DNA from: Calycina herbarum
Lineage: Eukaryota; Ascomycota; Leotiomycetes; Helotiales; Pezizellaceae
Assembly (NCBI GenBank): GCA_001414485.1
Contig: LLEY01000068.1
Span: 1 to 64,000 of the forward strand
Length of the DNA stretch: 64,000 nucleotides
Direction: 5' to 3'
Within the stretch, counting starts at the first letter, position 1. Each line of letters begins with the position of its first letter. The notes beneath the pieces are model-generated. The model was not told the DNA's origin. It did not search any database and saw nothing but the letters and a program-made list of their open reading frames with translations. Below, in pieces: positions 24,401 to 36,780 of this stretch. A program made the position numbers and the translations under genes.

Positions 24401-27276
24401 AGGCGGGGTTTCAATGATCTTGGAGTCTAATGGCTTGAAGTCCAAGTAACTATTGTGTTGGAGGCGTTGAGGATTTCGGGAATGGATGTTGTCTTCCCGT
24501 GGCTTCCCTTCCTTCTCGTGATATCCCCAACACTTGCTTGAAGAGCAACACGGAACCTGCTGACCGCATCTTTGGGAAAACGGAGAACGTTTCGAGACAC
24601 CGGAGCAGATTACCCGAAGAATCCGAGTCTCAATCCCTATCGTCGACATGAAGTGTGCTGCATATGTTTGGAAGATGCTGGAAACCCCTTCGTTGACACC
24701 AAGAAAGCAGGAGTGAACGGGGATTCACCCCCTTCACAGTTGGCATACAATTTCGTCGGGCGTATTTCAAGCATCTCTGCATTCCTTCGAAATCATCCAG
24801 ATGAGCATGACAAGACCTTCCTGAGCGCGATGACTATTAGCAGGATGATTATTACTTCCGATAGAGATGTACATGAAGTTTGCGGAGAGATCGTGATACA
24901 ACACAAAACTGGGCGTTTTTAACACTGGGACCCCCCTGGAAGATCGCACTTGTTGGTCAGCAATTGATGAAGAAATTTGAGAAACTGGTTTCTGCGGTTA
25001 CTTGCCACATTTTTGATATGGTTGTATGCAAACAAGTTGAGTGGTAACATTGGGTTTCCAGACAGTTCTTGGTGGCTGGCAAAAACAAACATTCGAAAAA
25101 GGAGAGAGATCGGCAGACATACATGAAGTGGAAAACGAGGGAAATTTCATGATTAGAGGTCAAATTGAACGGACAACAATACTCTTGTATGTAGATGGGA
25201 TGGACAAGTACGACGCCGAAGTCCTGCACCAGCAACTCCCTACAACGAGCCAAAGGCAGGGACAGTTGGCCTTCTTCAGTTGCGTGAACAAACTCTGCTG
25301 TTTCCAGACGAAACCAAAGGTGTACAGTACTCGAGTAGAGTTGCGGTTGGATCTATAGGGTCCACATCCATGCCACACACAGCACAAGTACCGTTTGGCC
25401 CAAGTGGTTGGGATCAACTTGGGCGACAATTGACGTACGTGAGTAGTGTAGTGTACCAACAAACGTGTTCCTACCCATTTAGCAATTGCCAGGGAACGGG
25501 TTTTCCGCGCGGAGACACTCTCCCCACTTCGAGGTCTCGGGCGAACTCTGTCGTCGGAAGTACCTCAGACTTTAGACATCGAATGAAGCCCAAGGAATCT
25601 AGACAGATTCAGGTTGTTGCGATGGGGGCCAGACTTCTCGCCTCCAATCTGTGGTGTGCGGAGTTCGAAGTCGGATACTTGATTCCAGCTGGTAGACTGG
25701 GCCATCTCGCACGGTGCATGACAACTTGGAGTTGCGGTGAGTTGCAGATATTTGCAGCGATAGTTGAGATGCTTCATTTTGAGGGAAATGGCCCCCAAAA
25801 CTCGCAAGCCCCGCCCCCTGAACGCCATCCATGCCTCAAGCCTGAACAGGCGAAAGCTGCAAGCGCCACCAGCGAGAATGCCGGCAACCGTGACCTTTTT
25901 CTCCTTCGACCTCCAACCTTCAACCTACAACCTTCAACCTACAACCTCCAACCTTCAACCTCCAACATCCAACCTCCAACCTCCAACCTTCAACCTCCAA
26001 CATCCAACCTTCAACCTCTTCTCCTTGCGCATCTCCAACTTCAACGTCATAAGCCATCTGCTATGCGACGCTGCTGCATGGGCAAACGCCCGGTTGGTGA
26101 GTTCGGTTATTGGTGGATAGGGCAGTAACGCATGATCGATTTGGGTTGTGCTGTTTCTGCCTGACGGTGCGGACCTGGGTGCTCCCTTGCTCCCTCGCAC
26201 CACCACCCACAAGTCAAGATCTGGATAACCTCCCCCCCTACGGCGTGCCACGCCTTCTACTCGTTGTCGCATGGTCACTGTGCGAGTGCTGTACTGTATG
26301 TACGAGCCAGGCCAGGCCAGGCAAGGTCCTTCCTCTCCTCCCTCCCTATACTTCCACTTCCAAATTACCGCGCGCTGGGCTCCAATTGAACCTCCGATCC
26401 GCATTAGCATTAGCATTTGATTTGGCCCGGGAGAGCCACCCAATGATGCCTGAACTCCTGCCACCGAGTCGAGGGCATCCGAGCGGGCAATACCCGGGAA
26501 CGATTCCCATTCACATACTCAAGAGGGACTCTCCTGGGAGTCAAAGCCAATTTTGCCGAGTAGCACAGCACGTCGAGCCCTCATCCCTTCCCCAGACAAC
26601 TCGCTCACACACCCTACAATTTCAAGTCCATCCCACCCCCATCCCATCCTCTCTATTCACAGCGAGCTGCATCTCATCTGCATTCATGAAGATCATTTTC
26701 AACGCCCAGTACTCCTTTGATTATTCTTTTTGTTGTCAATCCCTCCACTGCACGCCCGACTCCAACATAGCGGTGGCGAATTCCCCAGCATCTTCTGCAA
26801 AGTTTTTGTGTTGCGGGCTTCCAAGAATCCATCATCATCCTAGGCCGGGGCGTCAAGAACTCTCCATCGCCCCCGTCGTCACGCTTGTCAAACCTGCAGG
26901 TTTCCACCGTTGTCCGTTAGATATAAATCCAGAAGGGGATCGCTGCTTTCGTCCAAAGTCTATATATTAGCGGCTTCATATCTCAGACGGAGAGCATTGC
27001 AAAGAGCTTGAGCACTCGTAAACTGACCGCAGAAAACTTAGGTCAGTCGGCCTCATTCACCGCCTTGGACTCTCTTGAAAGTCCATCTATCCTGGGAAGA
27101 CCCATCTTTTTATCGGTTTTATCGCCAGCTGGATCCATTATTGATACACCAGGAAATACTTCCGTCACCCGAATTCCAGAGGAGAAAAATACCCATTTAC
27201 TTTCCTTTTCGTACAGTATTGTTGTGTGTGCATTTCTCATTCTCAACCCCCGCGGAACCCTTTATATCCAACCACC
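21437..27276. other. Long intergenic region with minisatellite; no confident gene
   Basis: This 5.8-kb stretch contains many medium-length open frames on both strands, but the longer plus-strand ones (24572-24922, 25280-26128) begin at non-ATG codons and show no family pattern. A sequence ATGCCGCTGCAG... near 23999 followed by GTAAGC could be a first exon, but I could not find a convincing continuation. A heptamer minisatellite lies at 25915-26018. The last few hundred bases, with CT-rich runs and TATATATTAG near 26960, are probably the promoter and leader of the gene at 27277. Confidence 0.45.
25915..26018 (+). repeat. Heptanucleotide minisatellite (AACCTNC)
   Basis: About fifteen tandem 7-bp units: AACCTTC, AACCTAC, AACCTCC and AACATCC variants in register. 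Because 7 is not a multiple of 3, all frames read similar Asn/Leu/Gln/Pro/Ser peptides, which creates artificial open frames in this area. The complementary strand has regularly spaced GG pairs. Confidence 0.9.
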
Positions 27277-28517
27277 ATGGCATCTAGAAGGAGTCTCCAA
27301 GTCCAGCAGGATTACAGCTACGGCCGCCCCATCCCGAATGGGATGTCCGACGCCTCGCGAAGGTATGGAATCCGATTTGATTTGACCATGCGACACAGGA
27401 CGTACAAAGCTGACAAATTCTCAAGCACTTATCCGGACGTCACTCGTGCAGCAGCGTATGAAAGTTCGTACTACCCAACCACCAGGTAAGGAAGCTTGTT
27501 TCCATGAATTCAAAGCCAAAGCACTGAAGGACTGAATTTGTGAAGTGCGCCCTACACATCCGATGTGGCAGCTTCAAGTTATAGTCCGATGTCGAATGCC
27601 GCTCCTGGATCTTCTCTTTTGCGTGCGGACTCGATGTACAGCACTCCCAGTGGGTACAATCCAGGGCCATCGTCGGCCGTATACGGATCTGCAGGTCCCG
27701 GATTCGGTTCTTATCCCAGTCAGGCCTCCAATTATGGGAGAGTTTCGCCCGAAACATATTTGGATGATTATGTTGTTTCCCCAAGTCCAACAGACTATGT
27801 TCTCGATTCCCCAAGTAGGGGCAACAAATCCAAATCCGATGGAAAAGGACATGCCTCGCAACGACGACCTTCTAACAGAGATGAATTTGATGGACCGCAT
27901 CAGTTTTTGCAACGGCCCCCACCAGAATACATAGCCCAACAGGAAAGAGATTTACCACATCTCCCGACCAACCTCGTTGTCCACGAGCAGGATGCGATTC
28001 TCACCAGAGTCAATGACCGACTCTCACAGTGTGCTTTCGATTTCGTGGCCAAATACCAGTTTCCAATCCCATTAGCCAATGGAGAATTGCGTCCAGTGGA
28101 GAGACCCCAAGACCGGGAATGGACTGAATGGGTGTATCTCTTGAAGCGACTGGCTACCAAGAGACGCATTCCTGCCAGAGTTCTATATAATGGCCAGATC
28201 AAGCAATTCATTACCATACTGGAAAATTCCTTGGAGATGCGACATGCGGCCAAACATCAATCCCGTCCATTGAAGGACGATAGGAATATTCTCCAGTTAA
28301 TCTCAGCAGGAATCCAAGTTGGCAAGATTTTGAGAGACGCAGAGGCCATGTCGTATTTGGATCGGTTGTACTCTACGTAAGTGACATGCTCCATTTCATT
28401 GTATAGTCTTTGGAACGGAATTTTCCTTGCCTTCTATATAAAATAACTGCTAATTCCCTCAACAGAACCGAAAAGCAAATCCAGGAACGAAGCGCGGCCA
28501 CTCGATATCGCTCTTGA
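27277..28517 (+). CDS. Conserved fungal protein of unknown function
   Basis: Four exons: 27277-27362, 27426-27485, 27546-28376 and 28466-28517 (342 aa). The ATG has an excellent context (CCACCATGG). The introns are 63, 60 and 89 bp; all sites keep frame, with GCTGAC and GCTAAT branch-like sites before two acceptors. The N-terminal 140 residues are Tyr/Ser/Gly/Pro-rich and look disordered (YSYGRPIPNG, repeated SxY). A basic stretch (SRGNKSKSDGKG) separates this from a compact, largely helical C-terminal domain of about 190 residues, with HEQDAILTRVNDRL, FVAKYQFPIP, REWTEWVYLLKRLATKRRIP and DDRNILQLISAGIQVGKIL. I recognise no catalytic motif, membrane segment or signal peptide. It is upstream of, and co-oriented with, the Zn2Cys6 gene but separated by 1.2 kb. 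Confidence 0.75.
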
Positions 28518-29734
28518 TGAGAGTTCTAATTGAACAACTTTTACGTTGAGCGTGTAAGTGTCAGGCGGGGACTCCTTGCGACACATGAGCGTTCGGGTCA
28601 CACATAACCATGTGATCCAATTTTTCAGATTTGGTATTGCCCAAGGACCCTTTGGAGTGCTTTTCCATTCTGTCATCTGTTACATCTCTTTTGTCGGGCC
28701 CAACCAAGGGTTCGTGACGAATTTCTATTCAATTTCTCTTCACTCTCCGGATTTGGAAAATACCCATGGATTCAAGCCCAATTTCTGTTCACTTTCTATT
28801 CATTCCCGCCGGACTTGGAGAATATCCGGATACAAAGACCACAATCCGTGGCATCGGAGCCGAAAATTGCCGGAAGAAGATATTTGAGTCCATTGGAATA
28901 CTCGAATAGGAAAAAGCCATTGCCAATGGTTTGCGGTTCGAAAAGGAACGGGTACTGAAAATTGATTCCTCTTGGAGGAACATTTATGAGTAAATGATTT
29001 CATGGGCGATAACGGCTTGGAGAATGCTAAGCTACGGGCGAAGTACAGATCTGTTTCCAGTTTTTTCCCTTGCCTTTAATTTTTTGCCGGAGCTGCTTAT
29101 TGTATTTCGTGTATTGGCATCTGGAGGCTTGCGATTCTGCGCTTGGATTTTTGAAAGCACTTGTTCAGCTCGGGCGTTTTGGCGATATTTGGTATTGAGA
29201 TGGGGTGGGATCGCAAGATTCTTTATAGTCTCGGTGACAGGAATGGAAATTCCGAATATGCGAAGATGACTGTGGTTGGAAATTATAGCCTGTAGCTGCA
29301 TGAATTCACACCCTTCAGATTGGCCTGCTTGTTTCCCATGCAGTATGAACCCCGCAGACAACCGTTATTTGTGGAGTTACGACGGAGCCCCCAACCAGCC
29401 ATCACGGCCATCACCCCTTTGGCTTGGGGGCTCTGAGCTCATCATTCCACATTGGATACCGGCTCAAGGTTGTTCGTACGCTTTGCCGCCCATCGTTGTA
29501 CGGGAAGCCTTCTTCTCCTTCAAATAAGAGGCGTAGTCAAGTCTTACAAAACAGGTCTAATCTTCTATCCTGTTTTCGCAATCATCAGTTCATGTCGCGC
29601 GCTCATTGGTTCACAACGCCTCCAAACTTATCCTGGTCTCCACCATCCTTCCAGAGCCCATAACACCAGTTGACCTCGAAAAGGGAGAGAGGGTTGGAGA
29701 GCAAGCCCGTTCGGGTTTGAAACAACTGCCTATC
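28518..29734. other. Intergenic region and leader of the Zn2Cys6 gene
   Basis: No supported gene. It contains two similar tracts with TTTCTRTTCA and GGAAAATAYCC text near 28720-28830, a short local duplication. A 24-codon frame beginning at 29592 overlaps the leader of the downstream gene and could act as an upstream open frame. Confidence 0.4.
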
Positions 29735-32597
29735 ATGCTCAGAAATCCATCACCTCAGTACCGTCCTTGGGAGAAGCTGCAGCCGCAATCGCGCGCTTAT
29801 CAGAGCATCAGCATCCCGTCCTTCTACCAGGCCGTCGAGAGGATCATGGACGCCGAATCCCCAGTCTACTCTGGCGCAGATCTCCAGGTAAATATGACGT
29901 GGGGAGAGCCATTACCACTCCCGGTCTACCCCCCTCCACCACCGCTATCTGCCACAGCCCTACTGGGGGCAGCGGAGGTAGGATACGAGTACCAATTTCT
30001 CGAGTGGCCGGGTCTGAGAAGCGAGAATCGCGGTGAATCCTCTCCACTTACGGGGACGACTTCGAGCCTGGTTAACATAGGGGACAGTGGCAATGCGATT
30101 GTCATGACGCCCAATTCGACTAATAGTTATGTGATGGTACACAAGAGGGCCAATTCCAATGGGTCGTCGGCGGGGGGATCCGAACATCAGGGGTATTCCG
30201 TACCGAGAAGCCAGGGTTCAGCTGCTGAGTGGGCGAACGGTGGGGAGATGGAGGTGGATGAGGACAACTATCGAGAGATGCCCCATGATCCAAAGACCAT
30301 CCTCTTCAACATGTACAACCCAGGTATGTATATTTCTTTTTTTTTGTTTCAAGGTTATCGGAAGATGAAACGGTCGGAGAAAATGAGGTTTGCTTTTGAT
30401 GGCGGCTCGATGAGGAGAGGAGACATCGACATCCAAACACATTCTGACCAAAAGGATCTAGTACCCACCCCAATCAATAATCCGTATTCCCCCGAACCAA
30501 CAGCAGTGAGTTCGTATGGAGGCAGTCCAGTATCCCAAGACTATGGTCTGCATATGCAGCAAAACGCCGCCTCTTCAACAAACCGACCTGGTGCAGCAGC
30601 GAACCGCGCCCAGAATCTCCCTTTGCCTTCTAGGACATCCGTCTTTGTTCATGAGAGTCCCGATGGTCCTTGGAATCATATGCATCCATCCCGTGCGCCT
30701 CCAGGAAAGTATGGACCTGGTTATTCTGCCTTTGCGCCATCTCCGGGACCGGCGGCCCAACAGGATGCTGATGAGTTGAGGAATGGTGCTTCTCTACAGA
30801 TCATAGAGTATTCGGAAGGCGGTAATGGTAAAGTATCGAAGAAACCGGATAGAAGGGCGAAATGTCGTTCCCCGAGACCACCGTCGAAAGCGAAGGGAAA
30901 GGGAAAAGTTATCAGTCATAGTTGGGAACATCATTCCGTCGTTCAAAAGGATGGCTTTGCGCTCATGACCAAACCCCCAGAAAAATCGGCTATACGACCA
31001 GGTATCAGGAGAGGGAAACTGGACCCGGAAGCTGCGAACAAGGCTCGTCAGGTTCGGAGAATGACAGCTTGTTGGAACTGTTGGATCCAGAAAGTCCCCG
31101 TAACTCACCCCATCATCTCATCGCTGATCAGAAGGTGGACTAACGAGAGAACTTCAGTGCTCGGTCGGAAAACCGTGCGACAGATGTAAAAGGCAATTCT
31201 CGCCCATGGGAAGCCAAGTCTGCAACAGGTCACACTTTAAGGAATATGAACCAATGTTCTATCCAGGTACTCTTTCCCCTTCCCAGGATGCGATGCTTCG
31301 AGACCTTGCTCATCACCTCATAGAGTATCTACATGCGCATTTCAAGAAAAGCAAAATAGAAGAGCTTCTCAATGAACACACAAACGGTTTTCACGACACC
31401 GTTCTCGAAGTAGCTGTTCACACGGGAGTATGCTTCAAGCCACTCCGACTAGTTGTGAATCTCTTCCGAGTAAAGACTCTCGACCTAGTTGAACAACACC
31501 GCTTGGCCGTCAACAAAGAATCACAATATGGTGGACTCGTGCTTCAGAATAGTGCTCCGATAGGTTTGATGGGTCTTTCCATGTCGGACTTGAAGGATAA
31601 ATGTAAGGAGCATATCGAAGAGATGATTGCAAATCCGTATTATGTTATGCAGGTCACGGCTGGAGAGCCAACTCGAATTCCGTACGCGATATTGGCCGCA
31701 GCGCAACAGTACTCTGCCAATGCAGTAAGGAAATCCCTTGATATTGGATATAAGCAATGAAGACTAACTTGCACAGGGACCTCTTATTTCCCAAGCAATG
31801 ATGCTGCATGGAATCCACTACTACATGAAATCCTTCATTACCCTCACCGAGGAATCCGCCCGCAGCGTCTACCCCGCAATGCAAATCTTCGGCGCCCAGC
31901 GAGAACCCTACCTCTCATCCCGTCTTCTCAACCGCCAAATCAAATACGCCATGCACAAACTAAGTCGAGAAATCACGCTCGAGGTCCTCGAAGGTCTCGA
32001 GCGCACAATGCGAACCCGAACCAAGGATTCCTGGGGTACCGCCTTCTGCGCGTTCCTAGTTCTCTGTCTCTGCATGGAAGGCTTGCAAATCGCTTCAGAC
32101 ACGTATGTCATCTGTGATATGAAGAAAGCCGGTGCGGACTCGGCATATACTCGTGAAGAGAGTTTCGCGGCTTGCAGATCGATTGATGAACTTCCATTCA
32201 ATCAATGCAAGAAGTTATTCCACGACATCTATCGCTCTCATCGGGAATCGCAGAGAGGGAGGGAAGGAGGGTTTAATCCGTTGAGTAGTCTTGCGAATAC
32301 TGGGACTACGGGACTGGAACATGATGCGGATATTATGGTGAGATCGATTTATCGGATGATAACTAATTCATGTAAGAGCAATACTCTTCCCTTCTCACTT
32401 GAAGAAAGAATCATTGACTAATTTCTTTGCTTTGAATAGGGCCCGAAATCATCACGCTTTCTAATAATCCACTGCTTGTCAATGACCCTGGGTTCGACTT
32501 CGACCCCAAACTCATAAAAGCGAACGGTGCGGGGCGATTGGTCGCCATCTTCCTCAAAAGTTTCTTCCCGCTGAACTGGACGCCGTATGAGGGATGA
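29735..32597 (+). CDS. Fungal Zn2Cys6 protein, atypical internal cluster
   Basis: Preferred model: 29735-30323, 30462-31099, 31158-31724, 31777-32371, 32440-32597 (848 aa). The start is uncertain; Met at 29846 is an alternative. The first intron (GTATGT...CTGACC...TCTAG, 138 bp) is divisible by three and open, so it could be read through as 46 extra residues. The zinc cluster lies mid-protein: C400, C403, C410, C416, C419, C431 (CWNCWIQKVPCSVGKPCDRC), preceded by a basic Lys/Arg region. It lacks the usual basic residues between the second and third Cys, and the last spacing is long (11). A 58-bp intron splits it after P409. The first 400 residues are Pro/Ser/Gly-rich. The C-terminal 400 residues are helical, with FHDTVLEVAVHTGVCFKPLRLV and SLDELP-like text. 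Probably nuclear and DNA-binding; targets unknown. Confidence 0.8.
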
Positions 32598-35500
32598 AAT
32601 TAATTCGAATGGCACGGAAGGATGTGAGAGGGATTTTTTGTGAAATTATTTATTTCTTCATTGTATGCATTATGGGCAAGGAAAGCGCGGCGTATCGGTA
32701 ACACCCCATACCCAAAGGACAGGATAAGGATAGATAGGAAAGCCGGTCTTGAACCGTCTCGGAATATAGAGCGTATTGATAATCACAAAAAGACATTCAA
32801 CATGAGCCCTAATCATCGTGTCTGAAAAGTGAATGCGCAAAATCAAACAGACATTGCAATGCATATACAAAATCAAACGAGAATATCTGTCCTGTTTAGT
32901 CCTCCTGGCGCACTGGATCTACGCCAACAGGGTGGATCGGACTGGCTGTCTAGGCCGTTGGTTCTTTATCCCACGAACGATATTGAAATAAGTGACGCTC
33001 AAGTCCATTAAGAGGCACAGGAGGTAGGCAATATGTGGTTTTCTCCCTTCTTCTTCTTCTCCCCCTCCATCCTCCTCTCAATCTCTGTGATAGAAATGGA
33101 ACCCACCGGTTGGTTGGTGAAATGGTGCGCGATCGAACAGCACAGGCGACATGGATAATGAACGTGTCACAGGTCATCTCTGATCATCCCTTGATAAGAG
33201 ATTCAAGAGCGAAGGCATTGCGATGCAGACCGTTGTGTGGAAGGTTGTTGTCTTGTTGGTTGGAGAGGAAGGGTTTGGACGAGAAAATTTCGACATAAAG
33301 TAGTGAGGATTTTTAGCGTCCTTTGAAAGGAAGCTATTCCCGTTTAGGACAAGCGCAAAAACTACAGAGTCACGTGTGTGACTCCATTCCGACCGCTCCA
33401 CCTCCTCTCTTCACCCTATCCAGAAATCAACCGCTGGATATTTTGAAAGGATTGTCTAGTTGGTCATATACGTGTGATAGTGATCCCACTTGAGGAATTG
33501 ATGTCAAGACTCGGATTTATTGGTGTCTTGGGTTTCTGAGAGTTGGACAGATTTGAGGTGATGTCATTGGAATTGAGTGCTCCTCCATTTCAGTGCCATT
33601 TCACTACGCACGCCTTTCATTTGGCGGTTCTTGGGAGATCACTCTTGGTGCCATCTAGATATCTGAGCGTGGACTCGTGGAGATATTCTTGAAAGTGCCT
33701 GAGTGGGTTGATCGGGGTGGCCCACTCGGTCTGTCTTCTGCAGTCATCGCCTTGAACTAACTATACGTGATGAGGTAGATATTTTCCAGGGCGATGTTAT
33801 TCCTGTACATCAAGTCGTGCCTTCCCTTCTCGTTTTTCGCTCTCGCCATGGTGGGGCGATGTCGAAGTTGAGGAAAGGTTGAACCGTTCGTGAGATGGGT
33901 CGAATTGAGAAAGAGCGTTAACGGGAAGGAACGATCACGACGCTCTCTCCCTCACCCTTTCCCTCTTCCACATCCCAAACTTTCTTTCAACAACCTGGAA
34001 CCCTCCGAGCTCCTCTACAACACACCAGTGAGAGTCCGATTCCTGTCTTTTGAGCAATTTCTTCTGTTGAGATGAACAATCGCTTCTCATATTCTGGATC
34101 TCACACGTTCTAGCTTCCATTTGTTGGGAGTTTACTGATGAGGTGTTTGGTTCTTGTGTGGATGGATCTTGGGTGGAGTGAGAGGGAAGGTATTGCTGGC
34201 GAGTTGCCACTGATGAAATCCTTTACTGACACACATCTCTCAACAAACTCTTGTAGTGAGATACATTGTCTGGTCCTTCCTTTTCTCCGCGCTAGATTGG
34301 ATCAATTGATTCAATTGGAAGGTCAGTCGACAACTCCGATTCCTATCTAGGACGACAGGTTTGTTCTGCAGAATCTTGAGTCTCGTGGTCAAGTCAAGAA
34401 GGAAGTACCTAGACTAGACCTTTAAGATCGACCTCAAGACACATGGGAACCAAACTGAATTGCCAGCTCCGAAATCTATGCTATCAGCGAAACTCACATA
34501 TGCTGTCTAGATTATTTTCGTCGCATTGTCTCAAATTTGTCTTGAATGTATGCGAATTCTCATCAATTCTGACCTCGACATCAAAATTGGAATATTTGCT
34601 CAGAAATACAGATGCTCTCTTTTGAGACCATGATTGCGACTCTTTGGTCGTAAGACCTCGAGGGATTTGTGTCCTTGACATTTTTATCCATTCATGGACA
34701 TAGGGGTAATTGGTTGTTCAAGAACATTCGCGTCTCGTCACAGGAGCAGTCGAGATCGGAAGGTCTGGCTTTGGTGAGTCAAACTTGAGAGGGGAGGTTT
34801 GTCGTCCTGACGTCGAGGTCGCTCCTTCCCTCAGTTGATCGGGAGACGGGTCGCTCCTGCCCTCTATGCTTGCCACAAAAGGGTCTAAATCAGCCATCAC
34901 GGAGGGAATGCAAGACCACCGGTCCACATTTAGAGTTTATACGGCTCTAGTTTCCTTCTTTCGCTTTCACAATACGCGCTAATAAATTCAGTTGACGACT
35001 GCGACTTCCAACAAGTCGTTCCCCTCCCAATATTTACATTGCAATCTTCAAAAAATGCCAAAACCCGACTTTCAAACCGTTACGGCTATGGCCAAAGGCC
35101 GTGGAACGGTCTAGATTCTGGCAATTATGCTCGTTTTATTGCTTTGAGTGATGGCCACATATGTTGTGCCATTTCAATGGGGCAGATTTCAGAGGCCCAA
35201 ACCTGGCATCAATCATCGGAAAAGATGTTTTGGTCATCGAGTTTATAGGCAGCACCTCTTCTTTGCTGCTTTTATTTGGGGCTCTTTGTTGGTTTGCGGT
35301 TTGCGGCCGGGAAGTAACGTTATGTGTCCTTGGGGTTGGGTGGGGATTGAGGTTTCCAAAGCTTTTGGGGTTACAGGTACAAGGGCTGTGGCCTCGATAA
35401 GAAGGGAAGGCACAACTCCCGTTTCACATCTAACTTTCGGCTCTCTTGGTCGCTCCTTCCCAAGTTCACTTCGACTCCACCAGGGATGGGACTCGAGGTC

Positions 35501-35798
35501 GCTCCTTCCCTCATACCTATCTTGGCTGCGTCAACATGATCGGACCAAGAAGGAAAAAAAAACTTTGACTAATTCCACTGTAGCCATTTTTCAAGACTTC
35601 CGAGTCAGACCCCATATCTTTTCAACCATCTCATCTCCCAGAGCAACCTCTTTCAATAATACCTTTGAGATCTTTTGAAGAAGTTGTAACGATCTCCATC
35701 CCACGATCCAAGCAACTGTGTACAGATGCGTCCTGCGACAGGGGAGGGATGGAGTCAGAATGTCAGCAAGAACTCAGATATATTGCAAGATACCCGAG
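32598..35798. other. Intergenic region
   Basis: About 3.2 kb with no supported gene; open frames are short and unrecognised. A TTC repeat run lies near 33046-33060. The motif GAGGTCGCTCCTTCCCTC occurs exactly twice (about 34816 and 35494), with partial copies near 34850 and 35448. Confidence 0.45.
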
Positions 35799-36099
35799 CT
35801 GGTATGCTTTATTCACCAATTGTGGAATTGGAAATTGGCCAATCATGTCACTACTTTATAGGATCAAGTAGTGAGTCTAGTAACTTGAACTGTTAACTTA
35901 GATTGTTCCAGAATACTCGGATTTATCAAGTTAGTAAAATAAAGTCTCGAACATTTGGAAAGGATAGAGTATAAGGTGCTCATCCGAGTAGCATTTATTT
36001 ATTATGAATATTCTAAGTTATTTCAATAAACTATAGCGAGTTTAGGGTATGTCTAGACAGAATTGGTCAATTCTATAATTGGCGAATAAAGCATACCAG
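35799..36099. mobile_element. Candidate MITE (301 bp, terminal inverted repeats)
   Basis: The ends are inverted copies. The left starts CTGGTATGCTTTATTC and the right, read on the minus strand, starts with the same 16 bases. The match continues for about 32 bp with only a few differences, all transitions (A/G). No coding capacity lies inside. The flanks are CCGAG on the left and AACTCG on the right, so the inverted similarity may extend slightly past the stated ends with a 2-base offset. I could not fix a target duplication. A non-autonomous DNA element is the best reading. Confidence 0.6.
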
Positions 36100-36269
36100 A
36101 ACTCGTGGCGTGCGGAGAAACGTCTTTGGCTGGTGTTGGTTACATGTTCTTCATTTTGGCTCATGCCCAGATTTCTAAGGACATATCATGAAAATCCGAG
36201 AAGCTACGAAGAAACTGGTTTGAGGTATGACGGGTCTGGTTGGTGCTAGTTTTTGTGTAACTCAAGGGG

Positions 36270-36500
36270 TATCCAGTAAGCTACGAGTAATTTACGAGTA
36301 AGCCATACAGACATTAGAGGCCAAAAAAGGTTCGAGTAAGCTACGAGTAAGCCCCGAGTAAACCACGAGTAGCTAGTAGTCTTCGGGTAAGCTAACAACA
36401 ACTTTTGGGTGCCAAAAAAGATTTGTGAGTAAGCTATACTCCTGTTTAAAGGCTAAAAACGAGAGTTGCGAGGAAGCTAAACGAGTATCAAGCTAACAGA
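36270..36500 (+). repeat. Decayed tandem repeat (GAGTAAGCTACGAGTAA type)
   Basis: Short units of the form (C)GAGTAAGCTAC are repeated many times. A larger period is visible in three places: AGGCCAAAAAAGGTT, GTGCCAAAAAAGATT and AGGCTAAAAACGAG, each followed by GAGTAAGCT-like text. It is a degenerate array with no coding potential. Confidence 0.6.
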
Positions 36501-36780
36501 CGATGCTAGAAAACAGTTTTATTTATGAAAAGAGAATAATAGAGGATTTCAACAAATAGGTTAGGCTTTTTCTTACTATTTGCTTTTATTGTGACTCTAT
36601 ATATTTACAAGTCACAAATCATGCAGAGAGTACAAATCTGACTATTTCTGTGTTTTTTCTTGTTTCTTTCTGTCTATTCCTCACGAGAATGAGCTGATCC
36701 TTCCGAAATTGTGAAGTAACGACTTTTCTTCCTATATTGTTGCGAAGGTATTCCAAGTCTTTTGTAAGGATATCCCTCTG

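Noticed and set aside
24572..26128. Plus-strand open frames of 116-282 codons
   Set aside because: They have non-ATG starts and no splice-linked continuation with a recognisable family, and one runs through the heptamer minisatellite.
6976..32597. Secondary-metabolite cluster around the MFS transporter, Zn2Cys6 protein and secreted protein
   Set aside because: No synthase, P450 or tailoring enzyme is present, the genes are far apart, and the list includes ATG1 and an F-box gene. Nothing links them functionally.
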